A stretch of 64,000 nucleotides of DNA from Hyphomicrobium_A sp963722495 (GCA_963722495.1 CAVRND010000021.1:186001-250000); one strand, 5' to 3'; numbered from the stretch's first letter, positions 1 to 9,279 are shown. Numbers and translations: made by a program. The notes: generated by a model from the sequence alone, not told the origin.

Positions 1-840
1 CGGGTCCGCCTCCGGCCACAGGTCGATCTGACCCGACTTGAAGGCGTCGAACATCACCGAGCCTTCGCGGAAGTAGTCGAAACGGATCTCATCGAAGTTA
101 TAGCGGCCACGGTTGACCGGCAGATCGCGACCCCAATAGTTTTCATCGCGCACGAGGGTGACCGAGCGGCCGGCATCGACCTTGCCGACCCGGTAGGGGC
201 CGGAGCCTACGGGGAATTGCAGGCCCGTGTTCTCAAACGTGTCCGGGTTGATGGCGTGCTTGGGAAGCACCGGCATGAGACCGATGATCAGCGGGACCTC
301 GCGGTCGCCGGCCGCATCGAACGTGAAACGAACGGCGTGATCCGACAGGCGCTCGGTCTTGGCGACCTTGGCGTAGTACGTGCGGTGATTGGGGCGGCCC
401 TTCTCCTTCAGGAGCTGCAAGGAGAAGATGACGTCGTCGGCGGTGATCGGTGTGCCGTCGGAGAAGCGCGCTCTGGGGTTGAGATGGAAGGTGACCGAGG
501 AGCGGTCCTCCGGCACCTCGACTGTCTCGGCGATGAGACCGTAGAGCGTGAACGGCTCGTCGAGCCCCCGCGCCATGAGGGTTTCGATCGTGAAGTCGCG
601 GATGCCATTGGCGGCGACGCCCTTGATGATAAGTGGATTGAGGCTGTCGAAGGATCCGAATGCGCCGAGCACGAGCCGGCCGCCCTTCGGCGCGTCCGGA
701 TTGACGTAAGAGAAATGCGTGAAGCCCGGCGGCTCTTTGGGTGCGCCGTAGAGTGCGATCCCGTGCGCTGGCTCGGCGTGAGCGTCGGGAAGAAAAAGCA
801 GCAGGCCGAGTGTAACGGCAGCGATCAGCTTGTGCAGCAT
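1..840 (-). CDS. YejA-like ABC transporter substrate-binding protein (family 5), partial
   Basis: Periplasmic solute-binding subunit of a peptide/microcin C-type ABC importer (SBP_bac_5 superfamily). The gene runs off the left edge, so only the N-terminal 280 residues are present out of roughly 600 usual for YejA. Residues 1-22 form a signal peptide ending in DAHA-E. The mature part has the family hallmarks HGIALYG-x-P near residue 26, PDAPKGG near residue 48 and F-x-S-L-N-P near residue 64. Later blocks are FSDGTPITADDV, GSGPYRV and ENYWGRDLPVN. The last block, with F-D-E-I-R-F-D-Y-F-R, is typical of the YejA branch rather than OppA. The frame is open with no frameshift. The cognate permease genes (yejB/E/F) are outside the window. 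Function is assigned by family; the ligand is unknown. Confidence 0.88.
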   Translation of the reverse strand, partial: MLHKLIAAVTLGLLLFLPDAHAEPAHGIALYGAPKEPPGFTHFSYVNPDAPKGGRLVLGAFGSFDSLNPLIIKGVAANGIRDFTIETLMARGLDEPFTLYGLIAETVEVPEDRSSVTFHLNPRARFSDGTPITADDVIFSLQLLKEKGRPNHRTYYAKVAKTERLSDHAVRFTFDAAGDREVPLIIGLMPVLPKHAINPDTFENTGLQFPVGSGPYRVGKVDAGRSVTLVRDENYWGRDLPVNRGRYNFDEIRFDYFREGSVMFDAFKSGQIDLWPEADP

Positions 841-1150
841 TCGGGCTCCAGGGGCCTGCCCGCTTTTGCGGCGACTTGGCGATTTGTGCCGTATTATCAC
901 ACGTTAGCAGCTCGGCTACGGCGAGCATTACGAGACTTGGGCAACGCTCGGCGTTGCGTCTTTGCCACGATGCACGAACGCGATCGCGCGATCACACATG
1001 ACCCATTTATGCGGCCACGGGATTGCCGTAATCCGGGCCTTACTGCCCCCTCGATGAGCGCCGAGGGGCGTCATATGGGGCGCGCAATTCGTGCTCGCCC
1101 CCCGAGGGGTGAGCTGGCCGGACCAGCTCTCTAAGAAAGGTTTGTATTCC

Positions 1151-2020
1151 ATGACAAATAACGTTGCGCACCTCCTGGACAAGGGGCGGAGCGTCCGCGG
1201 GGCTGCGGCCATGTGTGCCGCCCTCGGGTTGGTCGCCCTGATCGCAGGCACGCCGGCGTCGGCGCAGACCGCCGCTCCGGCTCCGAAGGCTCCGGCCGCC
1301 GCTCCCGCCGCCAAAGCTCCGGCCGGTGCACCAGCCGCTAAGGCCGGTGCCGCTGCCGCCAACAAGAGCGCATGGGTCAAGCTGTGCGAGAAGGCGCCCT
1401 TCAATACGAAGGACAAGGACGGCAAGGACGTCAAGAACGAGAAGAACATCTGCCTGACGCATCATGAGCGCCTCGACGGCAACACGGGCATGGTGATGGT
1501 GTCGGCCGCGATCCGCGAGATCGAAGGCAACGACAAGAAGAGCATGATGGTGATGGTGCCGCTCGGCATGGCTCTGCCGCCGGGTCTGCGCGCTGCGGTC
1601 TACACCAAGGAGCAGTGGGCGCAGGCTGCCAAGAACGAGAAGATCGACGAGAAGACCTTGAAGCCGCTCTCGCTCAAGTACTCGCTGTGCCACGCCGCCG
1701 GCTGCACCGCCGAGGTCGAGGCGACGGCCGAAATCATCGAGCAGATGAAGACGGGCGGCGGCATCATGGTCATCGCCATGAACGCCGGCGCGCAGCCGAT
1801 CGGTTTCCCCGTGCCGCTCGACGGTTTCGTCGAGGCCTATGCCGGCAAGCCGGTCGACAACAAGGAATATGCCAAGGCCCGCGGTCAGCTGATGGCGCAG
1901 ATCCGCGAGCGTCAGCAGGCGGCCCTGGAGAAGTACAAGGCCGACCAGATGAAGAACCTGCCGCCGCAGCCGCCCGGCGCCGCTGGCGCCGCCCCGGCCG
2001 CCCCGGCCGCGAAGAAGTAA
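1151..2020 (+). CDS. Invasion-associated locus B (IalB) family protein
   Basis: Exported protein of the IalB family, named after the Bartonella invasion locus; in free-living rhizobia the role is unknown. The start at 1151 is preferred over the upstream in-frame codons because AAGAAAGG sits about ten bases before it and because it begins the signal peptide (residues 1-39, cleavage after ASA). A low-complexity Ala/Pro/Lys linker follows (about 40-75), then the globular domain. The domain has paired cysteines (LCEKAP, NICLTHH, YSLCHAAGC) that would form disulfides in the periplasm, and the I-G-F-P-V-P-L-x-G-F block near its end. The C-terminus is again Pro/Ala-rich. The gene stands alone and is followed by a clear intrinsic terminator. 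Confidence 0.85.
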   Translation: MTNNVAHLLDKGRSVRGAAAMCAALGLVALIAGTPASAQTAAPAPKAPAAAPAAKAPAGAPAAKAGAAAANKSAWVKLCEKAPFNTKDKDGKDVKNEKNICLTHHERLDGNTGMVMVSAAIREIEGNDKKSMMVMVPLGMALPPGLRAAVYTKEQWAQAAKNEKIDEKTLKPLSLKYSLCHAAGCTAEVEATAEIIEQMKTGGGIMVIAMNAGAQPIGFPVPLDGFVEAYAGKPVDNKEYAKARGQLMAQIRERQQAALEKYKADQMKNLPPQPPGAAGAAPAAPAAKK

Positions 2021-2050
2021 CTTCGCTTCGGCTGTAGACGACTGACAACG

Positions 2051-2083
2051 AAAACCGCTCGGCTCGACAGCCGGGCGGTTTTT
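2051..2083 (+). terminator. Rho-independent terminator after the IalB gene
   Basis: AACCGCTCGGCT, loop CGAC, then AGCCGGGCGGTT followed by a short T run. The stem is about 12 bp with one mismatch. It lies 31 bases after the IalB stop. Confidence 0.8.
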
Positions 2084-2119
2084 GCATTTCAGCCTGCGAT
2101 GAGCGTCAGTGGGACGGCG

Positions 2120-2452
2120 TCAGTGGGATTGCAGGAACAGCGCGCGATAGCCGCCGTTCTCGTCCTCGGTGAACAGCTCGGTGAGCTGCGGATGGCGCAG
2201 CGGCTGGCCGGTCTCGTCGGGCAACAGGTTCTGCTCCGAGACGTAGGCGATGTATTCCGTCTCCGAGTTCTCCGCGAGCAGGTGGTAGTAGGGCTGCTCC
2301 TTGTGCGGGCGGATCTCCTCGGGGATCGACAGCCACCACTCTTCGGTGTTGTCGAACTCGGGATCGATGTCGAAGACGACGCCGCGGAACGGATAGAAGC
2401 GATGGCGCACGACCTGCCCCACCGAGAACTTTGCCTGCCTGACCGTGCCCAT
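2120..2452 (-). CDS. hspQ: Heat shock protein HspQ
   Basis: Small hemimethylated-DNA-binding/HspQ (YccV) domain protein of 110 residues, the normal size. In enterobacteria HspQ is a Lon-protease specificity factor and affects DnaA turnover; that role is family knowledge. Visible motifs are KFSVGQVVRHRFYPFRGVVFDI near the N-terminus, a W-W-L-S-I-P block, QPYYHLLAEN and YVSEQNLLPD, which are the core of the domain. No frameshift. It sits alone between IalB, which is convergent, and the malyl-CoA lyase, which is on the same strand upstream. Confidence 0.9.
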   Translation of the reverse strand: MGTVRQAKFSVGQVVRHRFYPFRGVVFDIDPEFDNTEEWWLSIPEEIRPHKEQPYYHLLAENSETEYIAYVSEQNLLPDETGQPLRHPQLTELFTEDENGGYRALFLQSH

Positions 2453-2565
2453 CGTGCGTGTCCGTCTGACCTTCGGCCATTCGAAGGGAGCGATCGTCGA
2501 CTGTCAATCGCAGCGGGCAAACTCGGTTCACGAAGTGCGGCATTCCGACCGCAATTGCGACCGCA

Positions 2566-3623
2566 CTAGAGGCCGTAGGCGGCGGCCTTCTCGGGATCCT
2601 TGGCGGCGACGACGCGTGCCAGATCGACGATCACCTTCGCCTGCTTCCAGGTCGCATCGTCCTGCATCTTGCCGTCGATCATCACTGCGCCGGTGCCGTC
2701 GGGCATGGCTTCGAGGATGCGCTTGGCGAAGGCGACCTCCTTCTCGTCGGGCGAGAATACGCGCTTGGCGATGTCGATCTGCGTCGGATGCAGCGACCAG
2801 GCCCCGAGGCAGCCCTGCAGGAAGGCATTGCGGAACTGCGCCTCGCAGGCGGCCGGGTCGGAGAAATCGCCGAACGGCCCGTAGAACGGCTTCAGCCCGT
2901 AGGCGAGGCAGGCGTCGACCATCTTGCCGACGGTGTAGTGCCACAGATCCTGCTGGAAGAAGGGCCGCTTGGCGCCGGCGTCGCCGGTGCCGTCGGCCAG
3001 CACGCCGTAGTCCGGGTGCCCGCCGCCGACGCGCGTCGTCTTCATGCCGCGCGAGGCGGCAAGATCGGCCGGGCCGAGGCTCATGCCGTGCATGCGCGGG
3101 GAGGCCGCCGCGATCGCCTCGACGTTGTTGACGCCCTCGGCCGTCTCCAGGATGGCGTGGATGAGGATCGGCTTCTTGATGGCGTGCTTGGCCTCGAGCT
3201 GGGCGAGCAGCTGGTCGAGATAGTGGATGTCCCAGGGCCCCTCGACCTTGGGCAGCATGATGACGTCGAGCTTGTCGCCGACGGCGGCGACGATCTCGCG
3301 CACGTCGTCGAGCATCCACGGGCTGTTGAGGCAGTTGATGCGCGTCCACAGGCCGGTGGACGCCGAAGTCGTTCTCGCGCGCCATGGCGATGAAGCCGGC
3401 GCGCGCGGCTTCCTTCTGGTCGGCCGGGATGGCGTCCTCGAGGTTGCCGAGCACGACGTCGACCTGCCCGGCGATGTCCTTGATCTTCGCGCGGATCTTC
3501 TCGTTGTGCGGCGGGCACGAAATGGATCATGCGCTCGAGCCGCACGGGCAGCGCGCGATAGGGTTCGGGGGCGCCGATGGCGAGGGGCGAATAAAACTTC
3601 TGCGGCGTGCGGCTGGCGGCCAT
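2566..3623 (-). pseudogene. mcl: L-malyl-CoA/beta-methylmalyl-CoA lyase (HpcH/HpaI family), two frameshifts
   Basis: Citrate-lyase-beta-like aldolase that cleaves malyl-CoA to glyoxylate and acetyl-CoA, and/or beta-methylmalyl-CoA to glyoxylate and propionyl-CoA. The reading starts at M-A-A-S-R-T-P-Q-K-F-Y (3623). One extra base near 3516 (HFVP | PHNEKIRAK) and one near 3357 (ENDFG | STGLWTRIN) interrupt it; correcting both gives about 351 residues. Motifs are PLAIGAPEP, NLEDAIP, LDVIMLPKVEGPWDIH, ILETAEGVNN, SLGPADLAASRGMKTTR, FYGPFGDF and the terminal MIDGKMQDDATWKQAK. From memory these match the roughly 350-residue Chloroflexus Mcl much better than the shorter Methylobacterium or Rhodobacter malyl-CoA lyases. 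Conservation on both sides of each break suggests sequencing error. No carbon-cycle partner genes are adjacent. Confidence 0.82.
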
Positions 3624-3742
3624 CGCGATGAGTGCTCCCGTGTTGCAGTGCAGCGCACTCTATTGGCCCGCTTGCGCGAGTCAACGAGGACGCTGCCCGG
3701 CGAGAGGCGCGCGCTGGGCGAAGGCAGACGCCGTGGCGCCGG

Positions 3743-4264
3743 TCAGGGCTTGGCCGGCTCGAAGGCGGCGACGATGGCGCGCAGGTTGGCGACGAACACC
3801 TTGGCGCGGGCCGCCGGCAAAGCCTCGACCAGCACCTCTTCGATGCGGCCGACGATCGGCTCGGACGCCTTCAGCACGTCGCGGCCGGCATCGGTCAGCG
3901 ACACGGCATAGGCGCGCGCGTCGTGGCGCGTGCGGCGACGCTTCAGCAGACCCTTGCGAATGAGCAGCTGCACGACCTGCGAGACGGTCGAGCGATCGAT
4001 GCCCGTCGCGTTGATGATGTCCTGCTGGCTCAGGCCGTCCTTGTCCCGCGCCGCCACCAGCACCGTGTACTGGGTGGTGGTCACGTCGAGCCCGTTCATG
4101 TGGGACTGGAAGAGTTCACCGGCACATTGATGGACGCGGTGCAGCAGATGCAAGGTGGAAGAGTTCACGGGTGTACCACCTCGGCGTGTTGCCTGCTGAT
4201 GCAGCCCAGGAGGTTGTGTTCGAGAACACTTCGAATCCTGAAGCTCGGTGGACTGATTGAACAT
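3743..4264 (-). CDS. MarR family transcriptional regulator
   Basis: Winged-helix DNA-binding regulator of the MarR/SlyA type, expected to act as a homodimer on a nearby operator in response to a small ligand. The core has L-D-V-T-T-T-Q-Y-T-V-L helix residues, then the recognition segment LSQQDIINATGIDRSTVSQ, and the wing with R-R-R-T-R-H-D-A-R-A-Y, a MarR signature. The frame stays open upstream to 4363. The start at 4264 (MFNQ) is chosen as the first methionine giving a usual family length of about 173 residues; a GTG at about 4167 (VNSSTLHLL) is also possible. It is divergent from the broken AraC gene downstream on the other strand. The regulated gene is not known; mcl on the same strand is a candidate. 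Confidence 0.72.
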   Translation of the reverse strand: MFNQSTELQDSKCSRTQPPGLHQQATRRGGTPVNSSTLHLLHRVHQCAGELFQSHMNGLDVTTTQYTVLVAARDKDGLSQQDIINATGIDRSTVSQVVQLLIRKGLLKRRRTRHDARAYAVSLTDAGRDVLKASEPIVGRIEEVLVEALPAARAKVFVANLRAIVAAFEPAKP

Positions 4265-4346
4265 AGAGAACCGATCGCGGCGCTTGACCGAGGCGGCACA
4301 ATCGGTTGACCGTGGGGGAAGTTTTCCGGCAGGGCTCGGGGTGCAG

Positions 4347-5314
4347 ATGTCAGTCGCTTTCACAACCCATGATCTGCAGTCCGCGCGATCGCATCCCTTA
4401 CTGGGTGGATGTCGCGACGCAGGCTTATTTCAGGCACGGCTTCAGCGCGCGGCCACGAGAGCTTCGCGGCTAGCCTCTACGGCGTCCAAGCTAGGCAATC
4501 TTGCGCTGTCGACGCTGCGACTGCGGCCCGTGCGACGTTTCGCGCACGCGGCGCGACATCGCGCGCGACGGCAATCGACGACATCATCCTCGGCGTACGC
4601 ATCTCCGGCCGCTCGATCCTGTCGCGCGAGCGAAGGCGACCTCGTTGTCGATCCCGGGCACGATATATCTGCAGGAGTCGGCGTCCGCTGGAGATCAAGT
4701 TCCTCACGCAGACGACGTCGATCTTCGTCAGCATTCCGCGCAAGGCGCTGCACGCGCGGGTAGGTGCAAGGCGATCACCGGCAAAAGCGTGTCGACGCAG
4801 GCCGCCGGTTGCAGGCTTGGCTGCAGAATTTCTCACCATGCTGGCGGCGCGCACCGACACGCTCGAAGCGCCCGTGCAGGCACGGCTCGCCGAGCAGGCG
4901 CTGGACCTCATCGCGCTTGCCCTCACCGCCGGCGACGGCACGCCGATGCTTTCCTCGCCGCGCGCCAGCGCGTTGCTGCGACTGAAGATGGTTGATCGAC
5001 GCGCGCCTCAGCGATCCAAGCCTCAAGCCGGCGGACGCCGCCGCCGCGGCGGGCATCAGCGTGCGCTATGCCAACGACCTGCTCGCCGAGGAGAACTTTT
5101 CCGCTCGAGCGCTACATCCTGCAGCGGCCGCCTGGAGCGCTGCCGCAGCGCGCTCGAGGATCCGCTGCAGGCGCATCGCATGATCGGCGAGATCGCCTTC
5201 AGCTGGGGCTTCTCCGACCATTCGCATTTCACGCGCCGCTTCCGGGCCGAGTTCGGCATGACGCCTGGCGATTGCCGCAGGGCTGCTGCAGGAGGCACGG
5301 GTGACGCCCGCTGA
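4347..5314 (+). pseudogene. AraC family transcriptional regulator, multiple frameshifts
   Basis: Recognisable only by joining frames. The N-terminus is MSVAFTTHDLQSAR followed, one frame over, by DRIPYWVDVATQAYFRHGF, as in AraC_binding_2-type sensor domains. A middle part reads FLTMLAARTDTLEAPVQARLAEQALDLIALAL. The C-terminal helix-turn-helix is spread over two frames: IDARLSDPSLKPADAAAAAGISVRYANDLL and then LERCRSALEDPLQ with GEIAFSWGFSDHSHFTRRF. The intact paralogue at 39179-40132 has the same order and near-identical C-terminal blocks, so the gene is a member of that family. At least five indels are needed. Either a decaying paralogue or, given the neighbouring genes, poor base calling. 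Confidence 0.6.
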
Positions 5315-5440
5315 GGCAGCGGCAATTTGCCCGAGCCTGGGCGAGGCCTTAAGTCGCTTCTTACGCTTCCGTAATGTTGCGGAAAGCTCTTCGCAACACG
5401 GCTAGCGTAACGTATGGCGGTCGCCGGAGCGAGAGCATCA

Positions 5441-6119
5441 TGCGCATCTCTAGTCGTCGAGGACGACTCGCGAGACGGCGGCCTACATCACGCAGGGCTT
5501 CGCCGAGGAAGGGCACGTCGTCGAAACGCTCGGCGACGGCCGCGACGGGCTCTCGCAGGCCATGGGCGAAACCTACGACATCCTCGTCGTCGATCGCATG
5601 CTGCCCGGTCTCGATGGACTGTCGCTGGTGCGCGCGCTGCGCGCCGTCGGTCAGAAGGTGCCGGTGATCTTCCTCACCTCGCTCGGCGGCGTCGACGATC
5701 GCGTCGACGGCCTCAACGTCGGTGGCGACGACTATCTCGTCAAACCCTTCGCCTTCTCCGAGCTTATGGCGCGCGTCAATGCGCTGGCGCGCCGGCCGCA
5801 CTTGAAGGACGCCGAGACCGTGCTGCGCGTCGGCGATCTGGAAATGGACCTCATCGCCCGCACCGTGACGCGGGGCGGCGACAGCATCGATCTGCAGCCG
5901 CGCGAGTTCCGCCTGCTCGAGGTCCTGATGCGCAACAAGGGCCGCGTGCTGACCCGCACCATGCTGCTGGAGCGGGTGTGGAGCTTCCACTTCGAGCCGC
6001 GCACCAGCGTCGTCGAAACGCATATCTCGCGCCTGCGCACCAAGATCGATCGCCCGTACGGCAAGGAGCTGATCCACACCGTGCGCGGCTCCGGCTACAC
6101 CATGCATGATCAGCAATGA
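5441..6119 (+). pseudogene. OmpR-family response regulator, frameshifted N-terminus
   Basis: DNA-binding response regulator of a two-component system. From 5562 the frame is clean: phosphoacceptor region ILVVDRMLPGLDG, switch residue in FLTS, Lys in YLVKPFAF, then a winged helix with LQPREFRLLEVLMRNKGRVLTR and the recognition region VVETHISRLRTKID. The first 40 residues need two corrections: MRI | LVVEDDSR after ATGCGCATC and again about 25 bases later before AYITQGFAEEGH. The start at 5441 follows because the receiver domain must begin with M-R-I-L-V-V-E-D-D. Its last 14 bases overlap the histidine kinase start, so the pair is translationally coupled. Confidence 0.78.
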
Positions 6120-7486
6120 CCTCCTCAAGCGCACGCCGGTGCGCCTCGCCGGCGCTTTCGCCATCCTGTTCGCGCTCACCGTCATCGCGCTCGTCGCCGT
6201 CCTCTACTTCACGCTCGTCTCCGAGCTGGAAAGCGACATCCGCCAGCGCGTCGAGGAGATGAGCGACACGCTGCGCGCCATCGACGCCCAGCAGGGGTTC
6301 GACGGGCTCGCGGCGGTCGTCGCCGAGGAGGCCAAGTCGGTGCGCGACTTCGACAGCATCTTCCTGCTGCGCGGCGACGACGGCTCGTTCCGCGCCGGCA
6401 ACGTGCAGAACGTGCGCCTGTTCACCGGCTGGGGCGAGCTCGACCGCGCCTGGCTGCCGATGGTCGCCGACAAGGGCGGCCCCGACGACCGCTTCTTCGC
6501 CATGTGGACGCCGGTCTCCAAGGGACAGCTTCTGGTCGGCAACAGCGATCGCGCACTGCGCGAGGTGCAGCGCATCCTGCTGCACGGGCTCGGCTGGGGC
6601 TTAGCAGCGACCATCCTTCTCGCCGTGGGATCGGCGATGTATCCTGGCGCGCCGCGCGCAAGCGAAGATCGACGTGTTCGCGACGACGCTGTCGAAGGTG
6701 AGCCGCGGCGAGATTGCCGAGCGCGTGCCGATCACGGAATCGCACGACGATCTCGACCACGTCGCGGCGCAGATCAACGCCACGCTCGCGCATCTGCAAA
6801 AGCTGATCGAGAGCGTCAATCAGGCGTCGTCGGACATCGCCCACGATCTGAAGAAGCCCATCGGGCGGCTGCGGCGGCGGCTGGAGCTGGCGCTTGACGC
6901 AGTGCCACACGATGTCGAGACATTCCGCACGCAGGTCGAAGAGTCCCTGGAGGAGCTCGATTCCATCGTCGAGACGTTCGAGGCGTTGCTGCGCATCACG
7001 CAGATCGAGGCCGGCGCCCGCCGCTCGCGCTTCAGTCGACGTCGAGCTCGGCACCGTGCTGGCCGATGTCGCCGACGTCTACGAGCCCGTCGCCGAGGAG
7101 GCCGGCGACCGGCTGGTCAGCACCGTCGCCATCGCCGAGCGCGCGCAGGTGACGGGTGACCGCGAGCTGCTGACGCAGCTCTTCGCCAATCTCATCGAGA
7201 ACGCCATCCGCCACTCGCCGAGCGGGCACGCGCATCGATGTCTCGCTGGCGACGCGCGGCGAACGCCACATCGCCGTCGTCGCCGACAGCGGGCCCGGCA
7301 TCCCGGCGCACGAATGCGAGAACGTGTTTCGCCGCCTCTATCGGCTGGAGCGCGAGCGCATCGACGCCCGGCAGCGGCCTGGGCCTCAGCCTGGTCGCGG
7401 CCATCGCCGAGCTGCACGGCGCCGGCGTGGTGCTCAGCGACAATACGCCCGGCCTGCGCGTCGAGGTGTCCTTCCCGCGCGCCTGA
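6106..7486 (+). pseudogene. Sensor histidine kinase, partner of the upstream regulator; frameshifted
   Basis: Membrane two-component sensor. The first transmembrane helix is near residues 14-38 (GAFAILFALTVIALVAVLYF), followed by a periplasmic domain and a second helix (GLGWGLAATILLAVG). The frame then shifts near 6650. The HAMP region and the H-box DIAHDLKKPIGRLRRRL follow, with His as phosphoacceptor. A second shift near 7030 leads to the N-box NLIENAIRHSP, a third near 7225 to the G1 box DSGPGIPAHE, and a fourth near 7375 to the G2 box GSGLGLSLVAAIAELHG. All kinase motifs are therefore present but in four frames. Overlap with the regulator gene shows one operon. The signal sensed is unknown. 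Confidence 0.75.
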
Positions 7487-7767
7487 CGATCCGATGGCAC
7501 ACAAAAATGGTGCAGTGCACGGGGCACTGCACCAAGGGATGCGGTCGGAGGAGATTGCGTGCGTAAACTTAGCGGCAGTGACGGCGGTGATGGCTCCACC
7601 AGCAATGACGATGGTGGCGATACCAGCGCGGTCTTGCTGACGATGGAGGCATGAGCGGCAGCGGGAACGGCGGACTTCACGCCGGGAACGGCGGCCTGGC
7701 CGGTGCTTGCGGCAAGGCAAAGAACGATTGCGCTGCCGATGAGCGACAGCGGAATATAGCGCTTCAT
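7192..7767 (-). CDS. Possible small exported protein; only the N-terminal part looks coding
   Basis: An ATG at 7767 with GGGGAG ten bases upstream begins a convincing signal peptide (residues 1-25, KRYIPLSLIGSAIVLCLAAS then TGQA). The following 25 residues (AVPGVKSAVPAAAHASIVSK) look like a mature N-terminus. Beyond that the frame becomes Pro/Ser-rich and runs antisense into the histidine kinase, which is implausible. A frame change near 7630 would give a hydrophobic stretch (AGIATIVIAGGAITAV). The real protein is probably short and interrupted by an indel. Treat the coordinates as an open frame only. Confidence 0.25.
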   Translation of the reverse strand: MKRYIPLSLIGSAIVLCLAASTGQAAVPGVKSAVPAAAHASIVSKTALVSPPSSLLVEPSPPSLPLSLRTQSPPTASLGAVPRALHHFCVPSDRQARGKDTSTRRPGVLSLSTTPAPCSSAMAATRLRPRPLPGVDALALQPIEAAKHVLAFVRRDAGPAVGDDGDVAFAARRQRDIDARARSASGGWRSR

Positions 7768-7892
7768 ATACTAGCTCCCCGAGATTTCCGCACGTTTGAA
7801 AGTGCGGAGGAAGGAATTGGATCTCGCGATCCGGCTGATGTTCGATTGAGAGGAGCGGCAGGTCCGAGGACCCGCCGCACTGAGGCCGCCGA

Positions 7893-8057
7893 TTACTTCT
7901 TGACGCACTTGGCGCCGGCGTCATCCCACTTCATCGTGGAAATCTTTTCGCAGGCCGCTTTGGTCTTCGGGGCGCCCTTGGCCATTGCGATACCCGGGGC
8001 CACGGCGCCGAAAGCGACGGCGGCAAGGATGGCGGTCGCGATTAGTTTCTTGGACAT
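7893..8057 (-). CDS. 54-residue exported protein with two cysteines, function unknown
   Basis: A short intact gene. Residues 1-26 form a signal peptide (MSKKLIATAILAAVAFGAVA... ending IAMA-K). The mature peptide is only about 28 residues, Lys-rich, with two Cys (AACEKI and AKCVKK) that could form a disulfide, plus the sequence STMKWDDAGAKC. A purine-rich GGAGAG-like ribosome site (from ctctcc on the plus strand) lies about eight bases before the ATG. I do not recognise a family. It lies upstream of the other small exported frame at 7767 on the same strand. Confidence 0.6.
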   Translation of the reverse strand: MSKKLIATAILAAVAFGAVAPGIAMAKGAPKTKAACEKISTMKWDDAGAKCVKK

Positions 8058-8302
8058 TTCAACTCTCCATCTTTTGGTCGGGTGTGCTTCATGATCACCC
8101 GGGCGCGAAGCTGCGCCGCGATGCTTGCGGTCACCTGACCGGCCACATACGGTTTCGTAAGGACACTGAATCCTCTACGAAAAACCTCAGGACATCGGCG
8201 AGTTGGATTGATTGCGCGTCCTGTGCGCGAGGTGCCGGCGTCGAACGCCGCTCAGCCGATCTGTCGTCTGCGGTAGTCGGAGCGCGCTGCCGTAACGCTG
8301 GA

Positions 8303-9217
8303 TCAGCTCCAGCGACGATTGCTCCACATCCATTGCTCGGGCGCCTCGCGAATCCACGCCTCGAACTGCTGCTGCATGTGGACCATCGTCCAGCGGATGT
8401 CCTCGGCCTGGTTGGCCGTGCGCGGCACGCGCAGCTCCTTGAGCTCGATCTCGAAGCGGCTCTGCGTGCCGATGCGCTTGCAGCGCGACAGCCAGATGCG
8501 CGCGCCGACGCGCCGCGCGATCATGGCGCCGATGGCTTGCGTCTTGGCATCGCGGCCGAAGAACGGCACCGGCATGCCCGTGCGGTCGTAGAGATCGCAC
8601 ACCAGTCCGAGACGTCCGCCGCGGCGTACGAAGTCCATGATGGCGCGCGCCGTCCGCTGGTCGTCGCCATGGTCGCCGACGTTGCCGCGCCCGAACAGGC
8701 CGTCTGGGTAAAGATCCTTGCGCTGATCGCGCAGATATTGGTCGACGTACGGATTGGTGACCGACCGATACACCGCTGCCGGGTTGGCGCCGGCCCACGT
8801 AAAGGGAAGGATCGCCAGCTCCCAATTGCCCATGTGGAGGCTGACTCCGATGGCGGGGCCGAGCTTGTCCTTGTAGCGCGAGAAGATGTTCTGGCTGACG
8901 ATGTCGATGCGCTCGGGCTCTTCGAGGAAGCGGTCGACGCGCATCGTCTCGACCATCACGCGGCCGAGGTTCTCCCAGTGCGCCAGCGCGATGGCGCGGC
9001 GCTCCTCCTCGCTCTTCTCCGGAAAGGCGATGGCGAGATTGTCGAGCGCGCGCTTGTGGCGCTTGGGATTGATGATGGGCGCCAGGCGCCGCCAGCACCA
9101 CGCCGAGGCATTGGTCGCGACGTTGAGGGGGAGGGCGCGAAAGAAACCGGCGACGAGCCGCAGCATCGCGTACTCGGCGCGCCATTGCAGATCCTGAAGG
9201 CGCTCACTTTTCTTCAT
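8303..9217 (-). CDS. Lipid A biosynthesis lauroyl-type acyltransferase (LpxL/HtrB family)
   Basis: Inner-membrane acyltransferase that adds a secondary acyl chain to lipid A or a related lipid. The start is at MKKSERLQDLQWRAEY (9217), giving 304 residues, normal for LpxL. The catalytic H-x4-E motif is SLHMGNWELA near residue 135. Other conserved blocks are LDNLAIAFPEKSEEERRAIA near residue 60, RPxNNP replaced here by YRSVTNPYVDQYLRDQR, and G-L-V-C-D-L-Y-D-R near residue 215. The frame is clean, although the open reading extends far upstream through the broken ubiH-like gene, which might mislead an automatic caller. The neighbour upstream on the same strand is ubiH-like, with no obvious functional link. 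Confidence 0.86.
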   Translation of the reverse strand: MKKSERLQDLQWRAEYAMLRLVAGFFRALPLNVATNASAWCWRRLAPIINPKRHKRALDNLAIAFPEKSEEERRAIALAHWENLGRVMVETMRVDRFLEEPERIDIVSQNIFSRYKDKLGPAIGVSLHMGNWELAILPFTWAGANPAAVYRSVTNPYVDQYLRDQRKDLYPDGLFGRGNVGDHGDDQRTARAIMDFVRRGGRLGLVCDLYDRTGMPVPFFGRDAKTQAIGAMIARRVGARIWLSRCKRIGTQSRFEIELKELRVPRTANQAEDIRWTMVHMQQQFEAWIREAPEQWMWSNRRWS

Positions 9218-9279
9218 TGGCCTTCGGGATCCCGCGCGTTGCAAGGGTACGGCGGTCTTGCCGGGGGTAGCCGCCGCCG

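Noticed and set aside
233..928. A 231-residue Arg-rich open frame over the first gene
   Set aside because: Out of frame with the clear YejA-like product that starts at 840.
5365..5397. Dyads GCTTCCG/CGGAAAGC and GTTGCG/CGCAAC before the first response regulator
   Set aside because: Overlapping weak palindromes in a region where many indels occur; not enough to claim an operator.
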